A DNA stretch of 64,000 nt, from NCBI GenBank assembly GCA_963971285.1, contig OZ020264.1, forward strand, positions 11,856,431 to 11,920,430. Direction: 5' to 3'. The position numbers and the translations under genes were made by a program. Positions 33,838-46,006 of this stretch are shown here, piece by piece. Positions within the stretch are counted from its first letter, which is position 1. Each line of letters starts with the position of its first letter. The notes under the pieces were generated by a model. It was not told the origin of the DNA. It worked only from the letters and a program-made list of their open reading frames with translations, and searched no databases. The stretch comes from Astropecten irregularis (taxonomy: Eukaryota > Echinodermata > Asteroidea > Paxillosida > Astropectinidae).

Positions 33838-36262
33838 ATGCTGGCAATTCTTCTCCTGTCGTGCCTGTCTTTGGCTCAAGGTAAGTCAAGCTTCTCTTAA
33901 ACAGAAACAAACTAACGGAATATAGATGTACATATAAAACAATATCTTCTGGCCTATTGGGGGTCCTTTCTGCAGATTTTTTAAATGGCGACGCTAAGTT
34001 TCTTACCCGCTACGTTTCTCCTCAGCACTTCCCGATGCTCGGCGTGATACACATAAGCTGATCGTGGGAGGGAAGGACGCCCCAGTGGGCAGTCGGCCGT
34101 ACCAGGTGGCGCTCTTCCAAGACGCAGAGGGTCAGTCTCAATCCTGCGGTGGGACTCTGGTCCATTCTCGCTGGGTCGTCAGCGCCGCACACTGTGTCAG
34201 GTAGGCTAAGTTCTGTAACAGGGAAAAAGTATCAAAACTCGATTGACGAAATCGGCACAAAATAGTCCCTTTTAAAGAGAAAAAGGCAAGTAAGTGGGCA
34301 GAAAATCAATCCGTAGTTCCTGCTAATTTTCAATACCACTGTACTATAGAAAAGACATTCGGTACTTCGTTCCAATGGTACTAAGACGGAAGATGACGGG
34401 TTGATATTAAACGACTACAAAACATAACAACAACAATAAGCAACAATAACAATCGCTGGACTAAGTTGGAAGATAGCCAAAAGGCAGGCGGGTACACTGC
34501 AGTAATGGCGGACCGTCGTGCCGTAGGATCTGTGTATAGTACTCTATCGTGCTGTCTTCATTTCTTTTAACAGGGGTAATAAGCATGTGTACGTTGGTCT
34601 AGGATACCACAACTTGGACGACAAGGGGAAACAGATCATCCGTGGGGAGTGGATACCTCGCACAGACTTCGACAGTGACCTAGACAACGACATGGCTCTG
34701 ATCCATCTGGACTTTGCGGCAGCGATCATCTCTAAATCCGTGGAGCCAATCGCTATTGCCTCGTCTGGTTCCGACGTTGCGCCGGGCACCGCACTGCTTA
34801 TCAGCGGATGGGGCGCCCTCTCGTGTAAGTAAATGCCTTAATATGAAAAGTAGTGTATGCTCGAAGGGACATTCATCGCGCATGAGTGCAGTCTGAACGT
34901 ATGTGACATTTTGCGCTTAAGTCCAATTGTGCAAAATGCTTGCGAAATGGAACATTGAGGTATATGTAGCTTAGCGACTCCGAAGCGGTTACTAGCAAGT
35001 ATATAAACGAACAAACAAACAAACAAAGAACATCCCAACAAACAAACAAACAAAACACAAACAATATTTGAAAATTGAGCAAAGACAAATGGCAGTATTA
35101 ATACCGTACTGGCGCTCTACTATGCCAGCCCTATGTTGGTGGTGTCCCTAATAGTCAATAATACTTCGTTTGGCAGTCGGAAGCCATGAAACCACTCACA
35201 TACCGCTATATCCCATGGATCATTAAGATACGTGCAGCATTAGCAATACTGCAAGCTATGAAACGGTACAGTAGGGATCCAGTCAGAAGTTCCCTTGCGA
35301 TTACAAACAAAATATGCGAATAACAAGAAAAAGAGGCCAGATACAGGAAAACTGAAAATATCTTATGGCTAATTTTTAAATAATTCATGAATATTTTTTA
35401 TACTAATTGAGATATTATTATTTTGGTCATTGCAGCGAACGGGAATTTCCCAAATACCCTCCAACAAGTTGTGGTGACTGCAGTAGACCGGGCGCAATGC
35501 GCTAACGCCTACAAACCGGCCGTTATCACTGGTAACATGTTTTGTGCAGCGGCACCGGGGAAGGACAGCTGTCAGGTCAGTAATTATCTAAACTCCTCAA
35601 AAAATTCTGCAACTCAAGTTTGGGAGGTAATACATTTCTGAATGCTCCATTATTATATGTAAATATGGTATCATTGGAAGGCGTGCTTATCCCCTTTTAC
35701 AATGATGTGTCATTTGTTATGTTAATGTAATCATGGAATGCGCAGCCTTGATAAATATGCAGCAATGTCTAAAATGAAATTCGTTGTTTTCGCCCAAGAT
35801 TTTCATTTTTTCCATCTCAAATACTCAATCAGGCATGCAAATAGTGGAATAGAATTCGAGACTTTGGTTTAATAGAAAATGATGCATTTTGCAACATTTC
35901 ATTTCTCAGTGCCCTATATTCAGGAGAAATGCCCCCAATTTATTCAGGGTATCTTCATACCCTTTAAAGTTATGCATAAATCTGTGAACATTTCTGTTGT
36001 TGTTTCTTACCAAAGTATGATACTACCTTTAAGGACAGAAGCATTTGATTTTCCAACAATCTTTTTAACCCATCAGAACGACAGCGGTGGCCCAATAGTC
36101 AGCAATTTCAACGAGTTTGGCTACAAGAGTGGAGTGATTCTTGAGGGCGTTATCAGCTGGGGCTACGGCTGCGCCGACCCCAAGTATCCTGGGGTCTACG
36201 CCCGCGTGGCTAACTACTGCCCGTGGATTGCAGCCAAGACCAATTACGAGGTGACTTGTTAG
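33838..36262 (+). CDS. Trypsin-like serine protease 3 with Asn at oxyanion position 193
   Basis: Exons 33838-33880, 34026-34200, 34574-34824, 35436-35575 and 36077-36262 give 795 nt, 264 aa. The gene structure matches proteases 1 and 2, but the sequence is more diverged. Signal peptide [14 protein letters not shown]; propiece with R-R and H-K before L-I-V-G-G. The triad is His70, Asp112 (DNDMALIHL) and Ser206; S1 Asp200 is in GKDSCQ. The usual GDSGGP is NDSGGP: exon 4 ends in phase 0 and exon 5 opens with AAC, so Asn204 replaces Gly193, whose backbone forms the oxyanion hole. In human mesotrypsin an Arg at this position gives resistance to protein inhibitors. Here inhibitor resistance or reduced activity is possible. 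AATAAA lies at about 36490. Confidence 0.9.
35930..36034 (-). repeat. R1 terminal fragment in intron 4 of protease 3
   Basis: Contains AAATCTGTGAACATTTCTGT and ends AGTATGATACTACCTTTAAG, the same terminus as 49066-49087. Confidence 0.65.
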
Positions 36263-37439
36263 GCAACAGCTGCAGTTTTCCTTGGTGGCTCCTGTTGTGC
36301 CAACTGTATGATAGGAGCAGTAGACAATTATCAATGAACTACCACAGATTTATCATAAGGGCGATAATTTGATCAGTAAGATCAATGGCTTGAATGTGTT
36401 TGCTGCCACCAAGTGTCAAGAACAGGGCTAATCAATTGGCACGTCTTATTGTGTATGATTGAATTCTCAAACATCACGGTAAATTCTCTGAATAAAATGA
36501 CACAGCTGAGTACACGCGGTCCATGTTAGCGTGATATAATTAGGCACACTGTACTTTCATTAATTTATATCACTATGATTAACCAATAAATAATTATATC
36601 TATTTTATGGAGAGTTATGTACGTGCCCCAAATATCTGGCTGTAAGCAAAAATAACACACAAGTCTATTGTATGCGCTCATTGTCTGTCATAGGTGAGTA
36701 CGTAATTTGCGAGATTTGGGTCAAGGCCTCAGGCTGTGTCCGAAACGGTCTTACAGAGCTAAGGCTAGGTCTATTGTCTTGGTGTCTTCGCATATTTCCA
36801 ACGGACTGAAGACCTAGACCTAGCCCTAGATAACAGATTCGGATATGCAGCCTAAGTTAAATCAAATTGATGGTTGAAATTTGTTTGCAGAGTCTTTAAA
36901 TGATGCAGTATACTGCATCGATCTTCATAGGAAGATCGAACACACTTTCAAAATATCGTTTCCATTTGAGGTTTCGTCGTAATTATTTGAATGAACTAAT
37001 GAAATTTAAACAATGGCAGAACATCATGAAATACTTAAAGATGATTATTATAACCGGTGTTTTTGAATAAGAAGGTCAATAAAAGTCAATAATGTGTTTG
37101 CGATGGTACTCTTTAGTTTTTGTCGTGCGATTATTTTATTGTGGTATAATGAATTTATCGCATTTATTTGGCCGGCTGATAATAATAATCATCGTAAAAG
37201 GTTGGGAGGCTAATCATCCTTACTCGCAGCTGGGGTGCTGAATTGCGAAGGATGCGGCTACAACGTGATCGAGATGCCCGCATTTATGGGCGCCCTTGGC
37301 TGCCAGATACATCAACCCATATTATGACCACAAACAAAGCCTGGGATCGAAAGTGTTTGGTTTTTGTGGAAGGAGGAAAAAGACAGGAGAACCCGAAGGA
37401 AAGCGTACATAGCATAGGAGAGAACCAAGGCAAGTGCCG

Positions 37440-37790
37440 AACTGAACTCCCATCAATGCCCCACCTGCCCCACACGCCTCACTGCCTCGCACGCCTCTCC
37501 TGCCTCCCCGCCTCCCATTGCTCTTTTGCCTCACACGCTTTCCCTGTCTCACATGCATCCCATTCCTTCCCTGCCTCCCCACATCCCATGACCCCCCAAC
37601 TCAAGCCCCTGCCACACAGGCCTCCCTGCCTCATAAGCCTCCCATTCCTCTTCTAAATCACACGCCTCCCATGACTCCCCGACTGTCATGCCTCTTCTGT
37701 CTCACAAGCCTCAACATATATCCTGTCCCCGCCTCACACGCATTCCCGCATCCCATGCCTCGCCTCCCAGCACCCAGCCTCCATCCCTCT
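37440..37790. repeat. Degenerate C-rich minisatellite
   Basis: Loose tandem phrases of the type CCTCACACGCCTCCC(AT) with almost no G on the plus strand for about 350 bp. It opens reading frames on both strands only because stops are rare in such sequence. Confidence 0.7.
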
Positions 37791-39176
37791 ATGATCTGCG
37801 AAGACAGTCCACATTTCTGATCCTTTTCTTCATCATGAATGCCCCAAGCTTCGGGAGACAGAAATTCAAATTATAATGTTGATGTGCAATTACAGAGAAC
37901 GGAATGATGTCGACTATTGCAAATAAAGCGAGTGAGGTGACTTAAGTTGAGTTTTCCATGCTTAAATGCCCAGAAACCGGACGCGTACGTCAGTCTGTTT
38001 GCACCATGGCCAATAGGTGAATAACAGCCATATCCGCTGTGTGCAATCCTAGACGTGCCGTTACCCAGGTTTGCAACTGCAATGTTATTGATACGGACGT
38101 CTTATTTGTATACGGTCACATGAAAGTCAATTCCAACCCACCCCTTCCCATTATTATATGAATCCTAATGTTCATATAATAGTGTCGTTCAGAGATGACA
38201 TCCCACGTGTATATGTCGTCGTGAGCTCTGCATTCATTTTTCCATTCATGTTTCACGCTTTAAGGAAATTTGAATTAACAAAAATTATAGCAACTCCAAC
38301 AGTTATTCATATGTATTTTTTAAGAGCTGACGCCATTTGAACGATATGTCAAATACGTGTCCATCAGTGAATCTTTTTGGTCATTGTTCTCAATCGTGCA
38401 ATTCACTCATTATTTGGGTATTTCATTGGAGAGTTTTGACTTCTTCCCTTTTTTTAAAGGAATTGTAGGTTGCCTGATTATTGAGCATAAATGAAGGACC
38501 AAATCACACTAGTTTTGCATAAAGAAAAGAATTCTTCTAAAGGATGAATAACATTACTTTGCCTTTTGCAGCACGTCACAAAATGATGATTACGAAATGA
38601 ACAGACAAAAATGGTCTCCCTCAGTGCGGTCCTTGTTTTTATTGCACATGGACAGAAGACTGTCGAGGAAAGCACGGTCAAGTCTACCGGCAAATGAACA
38701 CGGGCTCTGGGGGCTTTGCCAACAGCGTTGATCAAGGCCATATAATTATTGCATTCCGACTTCTTATCAAAACACAGACGATAAATAAAATAATAACAAT
38801 CTGCAGACTGATCTTTCAGAAGTAAATTAATTTCATTTTGCTGTTTATGACGTTGTTGTTCAATTTTATTTGTGAGACATAATTTGTGTTCTCCCTAGAG
38901 GGTTACAAAAAAAATCGTCATTGTTTTTAGTTTTCCTTGAAGAAAAATAGCAGTTTAGGTCGAATTATTGTATGGGAGTTCCCTGCAATATTTATCATTA
39001 AATCCCCACAGGATGGTAACCGTATTACCATATTTAAAAGAAATTTTCAAAGCCGAAATTTTCGCATTTCATTATTATTTTGTTCTCCTTGGAGAAAAAC
39101 CGCAGTACCCATGTATTGTCGTTATATATTCTGACGCTTCTTTACTTCTTGTTTTCCCTCGACACCTCAATCTATA

Positions 39177-39282
39177 GTCTGGTTCCCTGCCCAAAGACTC
39201 AATGAAGACTCTTATAAAAAATCTTAGAATTGACAGACAATAGTCGGGAGATTCTTAGGTTTGGGTACTCTGGGAACCAGAC
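39177..39282. repeat. Short foldback element
   Basis: GTCTGGTTCCC at the left end is matched by GGGAACCAGAC at the right; inner arms (GCCCAAAGACTC / TTTGGGTACTC) are partly complementary. 106 bp, non-coding. Confidence 0.5.
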
Positions 39283-39557
39283 AACTCAATCTAGTGACTG
39301 CTCTATCGATGTTTATATTTATTCAGCACCCACGAAAGGGCACCGTTCGATTGTCATCAATTTAAATGTGCGCATTCCCAACGTGACTGCTGAGGTGTAT
39401 ATGACGGGCCGGTAGAAAAGGGACAATTCTTTAAAGCATTGCAATTAATTATGCCGTCGAGTCACAAGTAAAACAAAACTGGGCCCGACCATGCGTGGTA
39501 ATTGCTTGCTTCTCATCTAGAACTGTTGTCAACACATCTATTTCCCGTGTTTGTTTT

Positions 39558-39872
39558 TTAAAGGCACAGTACAGGATTGGTAACATACCACATAGGCCTA
39601 CAGTTTTTAACAGATTTACCTAAAACTTGCAGGGTATAAAGGTTGTGATGGTAGAAACATAACGTTAACATATTCTGCATGAAATGCTGTATTTATCCAG
39701 AAAAGAGTAAAACCAACGATAAAACAGATACAAAAATTAGTGAAAATACTTCAGAAATACTATGAGCGTTTTTCACAGTTTTCTCAAAAAGTGGGCACCT
39801 TATGGGACTGGAAATTTAATGTATGAATGTTGCTGTATCTTCCTTGATATAATTGTGCCTATGATATGAATT
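39558..39872 (+). repeat. R1 repeat copy
   Basis: TTAAAGGCACAGTACAGGAT start, GTATTTATCCAGAAAAGAGT core and CTCAAAAAGTGGGCACCTTA near the end. Confidence 0.6.
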
Positions 39873-41869
39873 TGCATTTCTTTGAAAAAAAAAACTAATT
39901 ATCCTTAACCTTGACAACACTTCAGTAAAGGACACGTCTCCACTTGACAGTATCATCGACAGCAAAATGAAATGAATGGTTCGATCCAAAATGACATTTA
40001 CCTTCAATAAAAGGGTAGGCTCTTAATTATCTTTGATAATTACCATGCCGTTCGGTATACAGTGGAATTTTTAGCTAGGTCCAAATTCGTTGTTATCGAT
40101 TGTTTTCATCCCTCATAAAAGGCCTACAAGGTTCATGTTATAAGTCCCAAGGACCTGTTAACGAATTGGCTGTATTGGAATACTAAAGGCTGCATCATCA
40201 CATAAAGAACTGACAGTGACATTGAATGTCCACTTGATAATGAAACCATCGACCGTAAAATGAAAAAATGTCATCTCTCAGCTCTCAGCTATAATTGCAT
40301 TAATTACTGCATTGGATAGATTGTGCCTTAACCTGAAGAGACAACATCGAAGCATCGTGTAATTAGTGACTGTTTGCTGAATCATCCGTATACAGTCGCC
40401 CAACAATAATTGTTGTTTTTGATCGTCGAAGTGGATTTACGTTAATTGGCCTTTTTTGTTCCATGGGGACCTTGTCGCCTGAAAATTTTCGCTGGAGTTC
40501 GGAGTAAAGACACATGTACAAACTTGCTGTGGTGTATTTTGGATTCTTCCGTTAAGATTAGAGAACTTATAGTGAAATTGTCTTCAGAAATTAACGGAAG
40601 GAACTGAATGAACTAGAACTGAACATGACAATTTATGACAACTGCAACGCTGTAGTTTTTAAATAATATAACGCCCTTTCCGTGACAATTCAATAGGGTT
40701 CTAATGGCTTTTATACAAACTTTACTTAACCTATTTCTAAACATCTTCCAAACCAATGAACTTGAAATTGACATAATAATTATATCACTGTGAACTATTA
40801 TGAACATATTATGTTCATACATAGAACATAGTATGTTCATATTGAGAGCATTCTCTATCTTTTAAATGGACTCTAAAATGTCTTTAAAAGGTAAAGCTGA
40901 AACATTAAGACGACCTAGAAATGTTCCACATACAGCACGACGGTTGCTCTAATGTTCACTAGGGGCCTAATCAAACGCTAAGTGGTCTCCTAAGATCCTA
41001 TTAGTCTATAATATAGATTCAAATTTGGACGTCTCGGTGAGAATACCCATTAGTGGCGCTGCGACTCAAGGTCTCCGCGTCGGTTACTCGGTTAGACAGA
41101 GGCAGGGAGGTAGCTTTGGGAAGTAGCTTTGAACATCGGTGACCCAATTATTTAGCTGCATTACACACTTAATCTGCAGTGACCTTATTTTTTAAGTCCG
41201 TTGCACGCACGTATTATATCCTGCCCTTGTTCCGGCTTCCGACCAGAAAACAGAAGAAGAAACCCAGAAAAACAGAAAAAACTTCTGGTTTCAGTCGTAT
41301 TCCAACCAATTCCATATGGAATTGTTATTTGAAGCAACCCAATTCATACTAACTTATTTTTTTTTACAAAAAGGGTATTAGGAGACAGGTAATCGTCTGA
41401 AAGCGAGCATTTTGGGAGACATCGGGAATTAGGAAGACATTTCAAATTTATTCCTAAGGTATTATCTACCTTTTAAAGACAATTTTAACGTCCATAAAGT
41501 CAAGCTTTGAGTCAAGGCCTGCTTTTTAATGCTTGTGATTTCGTGCAATCACGGTGTTCCATTTTAAAATGTGCTCAGTTTGGTATTGTACGCTAGTTTA
41601 TACAGAAAACACGTCACGTTTAAAAAAACGTGTTTAAATGTTGAACATTAACGTTTATTTTCTTTCCACAACAGTGTATTTACAAACAAAAGAATACCCT
41701 ACGACTGAAAAAATGTTGCTCATGTACAGGTCTGCTGTAATGATTCTGCAAGCTTAATGGAAGTGCACAACTATGTCTTGATTTTGTATGCCCATATATA
41801 CATGTATTGGCAATCCGAAATACCTCAATAGCTGTCCAGAGAAATTTTGCATGAAAAACCTCATTGGTG

Positions 41870-42140
41870 GATGACAAATCAAACCCAGTCCCTGGTTTAC
41901 TGTGGGCTTTTACGAAATGGCGTTTAGTATTAAACCTGGGATTTATTTTGCTATATTTTGTGTCCCTGAATGAAATGAAGGGCTTGAGATACATGGCGAA
42001 GCTGGAGCATTTCTTCGGCATCGTCATGAGGCCCAATGCCCTTCTTCTCGTTTTGTGAGCCTCAAATGGCAGTAATAATAAATCCCAAGCCTAGCATCAA
42101 GCATGCATGGTTCCATAAAGACCCTTGGAAATGGCAAATC
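41870..42140 (+). repeat. R3 dispersed repeat copy
   Basis: GGGCTTGAGATACATGGCGA, AAGCTGGAGCATTTCTTC and AATCCCAAGCCTAGC match the reverse complement of 58940-59185. Frames through it show weak apparent peptides but no known domain. Confidence 0.6.
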
Positions 42141-43380
42141 GATAAGCCTTCACGGATTCAGAGGGCGTCTTTCCCATTTCATAACCTTCGAAACCCTGTC
42201 AAATATCACCAATTCTCCCTCAAATCAATGATTCGTCATAACTACCTAGGCTAATGACGAAGTAATAGCTTCTGAGAAATTGAGACACAGCCAACAATAA
42301 GAAGCAATTATTTGTCGTGCTTGCACACTAAGCGTGTAGTTTAAACACATCGTCGCAGAAAGTTTCATAAAATTTTGATACAGACCACTTTATCCCTCAT
42401 TAGGCGGCCTTGGTTGAAGGAGAAACCCTTGGTTTTAACTTAACTCACCAATTTGCCCACCATTTGAAAGGATACTTTCACTGCGTGTGTATACGGCGTT
42501 GTCACGCGGTAATTAAGTGGCATTGCGTGATAACGTCGAGTAATTGGCGTATTTGCTTTAATAAAGGCCAATGGTTTTTCAAAATTGCTACTCGAGTCCA
42601 CAGGTCGGATTTTACGAGGTTTTCAGTAAATAATGAATTGAAGTGCAGTTCAATAAACGCGCTTACGGAATGTTCAATTTGTTTCACAAGAATATTGATC
42701 TCCCACGCCTAGCCTCAAGCCTGGTTTCGTAAAGGCCATAATTATGTGCAGCGGCCAAAGAAATCTAGGAAAACCCAAGAAAGCTTTTATACGGTAAGCA
42801 GACAATGAAATAATGATGCCCAATATCATAAATCAAATATTGTTAGAATGAGCTGCACATTTAAAGAAAGCGAAGTATCATACTAATAATAAATATAGTA
42901 TTACATATTAAGAGAAGATAAGCAGTGCGAATGGCATCAAGCCAATAAGATCTCGTAGCCGAATCACGTGATGCTACAACAGTGTTCGTCGGGTGAATTT
43001 ACGTAGACTAAAGATTTTGTGTTTTCTAGTATCATTATTTGCTAACTACAGTGCACAACACCTTAAAATACACTCCTGATACTGTTGTTAGTCTATACTT
43101 CGAATTATTTTGACATGATTCTGTTTAGAGTTCATCCAATTGTCCATTTTTTATAGAATTGAAACTAAGTCAGTATACTAACCCTAATACATGCAACAGT
43201 CTACCACACATAGTTTTTCTGTGGTAAGTTTGTCATCCTGCATACGAGTCTGCATACCACAATACCCCGTATAGTTTTGTGTGGTAATGTGTGGTTTGTG
43301 ATCCAGTTCCCTTGTGAAGATTGATGTGGTAAACAGCTCTTGATTTTGTGTTCTATAGGTGCAGAGGATTGGTTAGGGTT

Positions 43381-44487
43381 TTATGTTATTATCCGGGCAG
43401 GGCGGTGCTTACGCCAGAAACACAATATTTCCCTGTAGCCAGCATAGATGCGCGGGTTGGTGACGGCGTAGAGGAAGGGGTTGATGGCACTGTTGGCCCA
43501 GGTCATGTAGTCCACCATGTTCCACCAGATCCAGTCCAAGTTCGTGCCCCTAAAGATCAGCAGGCACTTGAAGACGTAGAGAGGAGTGGCGCACACGATG
43601 AACAGGCCCACCAGGAGGGAGAGCGTGACGGCCGCCTTGTGGTGACGCCGGTAGGACCTGGTCTTGTCCCGATGGGCGGCAGCGGGCCGGCGGGTGCTAT
43701 CGCAGGGCCGCCCGGTGTCCGAGGACGGTGCATCATCCTGGCGATTCCTCGGTCTTGCCCACGGCTCGTTCGGCGTGGCGGTGGACTCAGGCGCCACTAG
43801 GATTCCAGTGCGGACCAATCCTCTGGACCGGCGGTAGATATTCACATACAGGGACACATTGAAAAAGATGAGAGTCAGCACGGGGAGCGTGAAGGTGATC
43901 ACCAGCACGGCGATGTTGTAACCCTCCAGATAGCTGACTCCCAAGTAGCATGTGATAGTGTACGGCTTGATGATCGGGTTCTCCGTCAGGGACTCGTACA
44001 GCAGGACCGGTAGCCCGAAGAGGCTTAGCGAAAGGGTCCAACTGGCGATGATTAGCACCCACGCGGTCCTCTTGGTCTGGTACCTGTTGTATTTCAGTTC
44101 CTTAGTGACGAGGAGGTAGCGATCGAAGCTGATGAGCGTGACGGCAAAGGCAGACTGGCAGACGGCCGAGTAGTCCACGATGACGTACATCTTGCAAAGG
44201 AACTCACCAAACGGCCAGTTGCCATAGTACCTCCAGACGTTCTTGATGGTCAGCGAGTTCAGACCCACCAGGAGATCGGCCAGAGCCAAGTTCAGGATAT
44301 AACGGTTGGCCACTTTGTTCCTCAGGGCGCGATCTCTGACAAAGATGACGATCACCAAGATGTTTCCGACCACCGCCACAAACCACAAACTCCACAGCGC
44401 TAAAGAGATGGGAATCTCGTAGTAGACGGGTTGCGCAAAGGCGTCCGTTAAATCGTACAGCGAAGACACGTAGTAAGTCACATCCAT
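43381..44487 (-). CDS. Class A GPCR, amine-receptor type (intronless)
   Basis: A single exon of 368 aa with seven hydrophobic segments. Landmarks: GN in TM1 (N42), LALADLL in TM2 (D71), C98 pairing with C180 in loop 2, D105 in TM3 (the amine-binding position 3.32), DRY at 122-124, P302 in TM6 and NPFLY at 336-340. The third intracellular loop (about 219-283) is basic and Pro/Ser rich. The layout is closest to histamine H3/H4 or muscarinic-like receptors and their expanded invertebrate relatives. The TM6 motif C-W-x-P-Y reads C299-A-T-P-L, so the toggle tryptophan is missing. G-protein signalling at the plasma membrane is expected; the ligand is unknown. GC-rich codon use contrasts with the AT-rich surroundings. 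Confidence 0.9.
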   Translation of the reverse strand: MDVTYYVSSLYDLTDAFAQPVYYEIPISLALWSLWFVAVVGNILVIVIFVRDRALRNKVANRYILNLALADLLVGLNSLTIKNVWRYYGNWPFGEFLCKMYVIVDYSAVCQSAFAVTLISFDRYLLVTKELKYNRYQTKRTAWVLIIASWTLSLSLFGLPVLLYESLTENPIIKPYTITCYLGVSYLEGYNIAVLVITFTLPVLTLIFFNVSLYVNIYRRSRGLVRTGILVAPESTATPNEPWARPRNRQDDAPSSDTGRPCDSTRRPAAAHRDKTRSYRRHHKAAVTLSLLVGLFIVCATPLYVFKCLLIFRGTNLDWIWWNMVDYMTWANSAINPFLYAVTNPRIYAGYREILCFWRKHRPARIIT

Positions 44488-44958
44488 TTTGGCCGCGATG
44501 ACTCCTTTCCCACAAACTCAGATCATCAGAGCTGATCAATCTCCGGACTCCAGAGCGGCCGCTTCGCAGCAGTCAACGGTGCAACTGCTGCTCGTGAATC
44601 AACTGATGGCTCGGTGAAGTCCCAACGAGCCACAAGAGAGTCGAAGAAGCCCCTTCGCCAAATAAAAACACTCTTTCGTCAGATAAAAACACTTCAAAGC
44701 ACAACGAGCGCTGTGATGTTACCGATCACATAAACCCAGAGCTCTTCCCAATAGCTCCTCTGCCGATAGTTATCACCGAATTCCCCCTTGACCGTGTGCG
44801 TCCATCCGAACTATCTCATTAAAGTCCTACCGAATAATATACAGTTAGCAGCTGAATATTAGCCTTGGAATGGGCAGCTAGGTCATCACCCTGCTACAAC
44901 TCACTCGCTGAAAGTGGCGTGCGCGGTGCTCTACAACTGAACAAATATCACTGGATGA

Positions 44959-44966
44959 TGACGTCA
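44959..44966. promoter_or_regulatory. Consensus CRE (TGACGTCA) upstream of the GPCR
   Basis: A perfect TGACGTCA palindrome lies about 470 bp before the GPCR ATG, with a half site TACGTCAG close by. The sequence fits CREB/ATF binding. TGACGTCA also occurs at several repeat-associated places in this window, so chance cannot be excluded. Confidence 0.35.
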
Positions 44967-45689
44967 TATACGTCAGTGCAGCTGAATATATCAATCATGA
45001 ATTGCGAATCTTTATTCATCTTGAATTTTACTTTGCAATAGGCCTATACAGTGCATCACAATGCACATTATGATGATCGAGACCGGAGCGTCGTCTAATG
45101 TTTTAGCCAATCAGGAAAATATTCCAATATGTATCAAACCTAACCGAAATTCTAAATTTCCACGATTTTGTTTTTATAATCTCCAAATCAGCTGGTATCT
45201 TGTTAAACCTCTGTCTAACATTATTTCCATGGAAATTGTGGGCATTTTTAATAGAACTTTATTAAAAGATGGGCTTTGGAAGACATCCATTCCTTGTTCA
45301 ATGATTTGAAAAATAATTAATACAAGCAAGAAACTGCTGCAAACTGCTCATCAACCAAAATAATGACCTGAAATAATTATATAAAATGCTTGGAGTTAGG
45401 AGGGCCTGACGCGTTTCGAACCTACCAAGATCTTTATCTTGCATTTTGAAAAATACCAGGCATCGAAGCCTGTGGAACGTTTCATTTACGTGGCAGGTAG
45501 TTCCACGTAAAATTAATAATTGATGCTCGCCTACACAAGGACGAGAATGCAATTTTGAGATTCTTGGTGGCGCCAAACACATAACCACTTTTTTTTACAA
45601 CGACTATTATTTTCCAGATTCTGGTGAGGGTTTGTAATGTGTTTTGTGTGATGTGTGTTGTGTATACAGTAATAATACATAATGTAATA

Positions 45690-46006
45690 ATATCTACTTA
45701 TATAGCGCATAAGAATAATAGATATTCAGATATCAGACATCAGTGATACCATCTCAACTCATGTCCCTGGGCAGTATACAGCCTTGGGTACTGTGAGCTG
45801 TAAAGCGCATCAACAGGGGCTAATCAAACCACAAAGCAATCTCTACCCTCACAGGACAGGTACCCATTTACACCTGGGCGAAAAGAAAATGCATCTTTCC
45901 CAAGGATGCAAGCACCACCAGCCCATGGCTGGAATCGAGCCCACGATATGTAGCTTGACCACAAGACCTTGCGTTCTACACGCCAGACCACTAGGCCACA
46001 GCAAGG
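45690..46006 (-). mobile_element. tRNA-derived SINE
   Basis: On the minus strand it opens with a tRNA-like head: A-box-like TGGCCTAGTGGTC (reverse of 45987-45999) and B box GGCTCGATTCC (reverse of 45931-45941). It ends toward 45690 in a GCGCTATATAAGTAGATATT tail like that of several deuterostome SINEs. The anticodon region cannot form a normal tRNA. Confidence 0.6.

Larger units (their letters stand above)
36263..43380. other. Gene-poor region between protease 3 and the GPCR
   Basis: No exon with recognisable homology was found on either strand. Named repeats inside are listed separately (37440-37790, 39177-39282, 39558-39872, 41870-42140). The rest is AT-rich single-copy-looking sequence. 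Confidence 0.5.

Noticed and set aside
37243-37820. Open frames of 100-137 codons rich in Pro, His and Ser
   Set aside because: They are produced by the C-rich minisatellite, which lacks stop codons. No splice or domain evidence.
41864-42058. Apparent membrane protein of 64 codons
   Set aside because: It lies within the dispersed repeat R3, whose other copy at 58940-59185 does not keep the frame.
43348-43800. 150-codon plus-strand open frame opposite the GPCR
   Set aside because: It is the antisense shadow of the GC-rich GPCR exon and has no domain or family resemblance.
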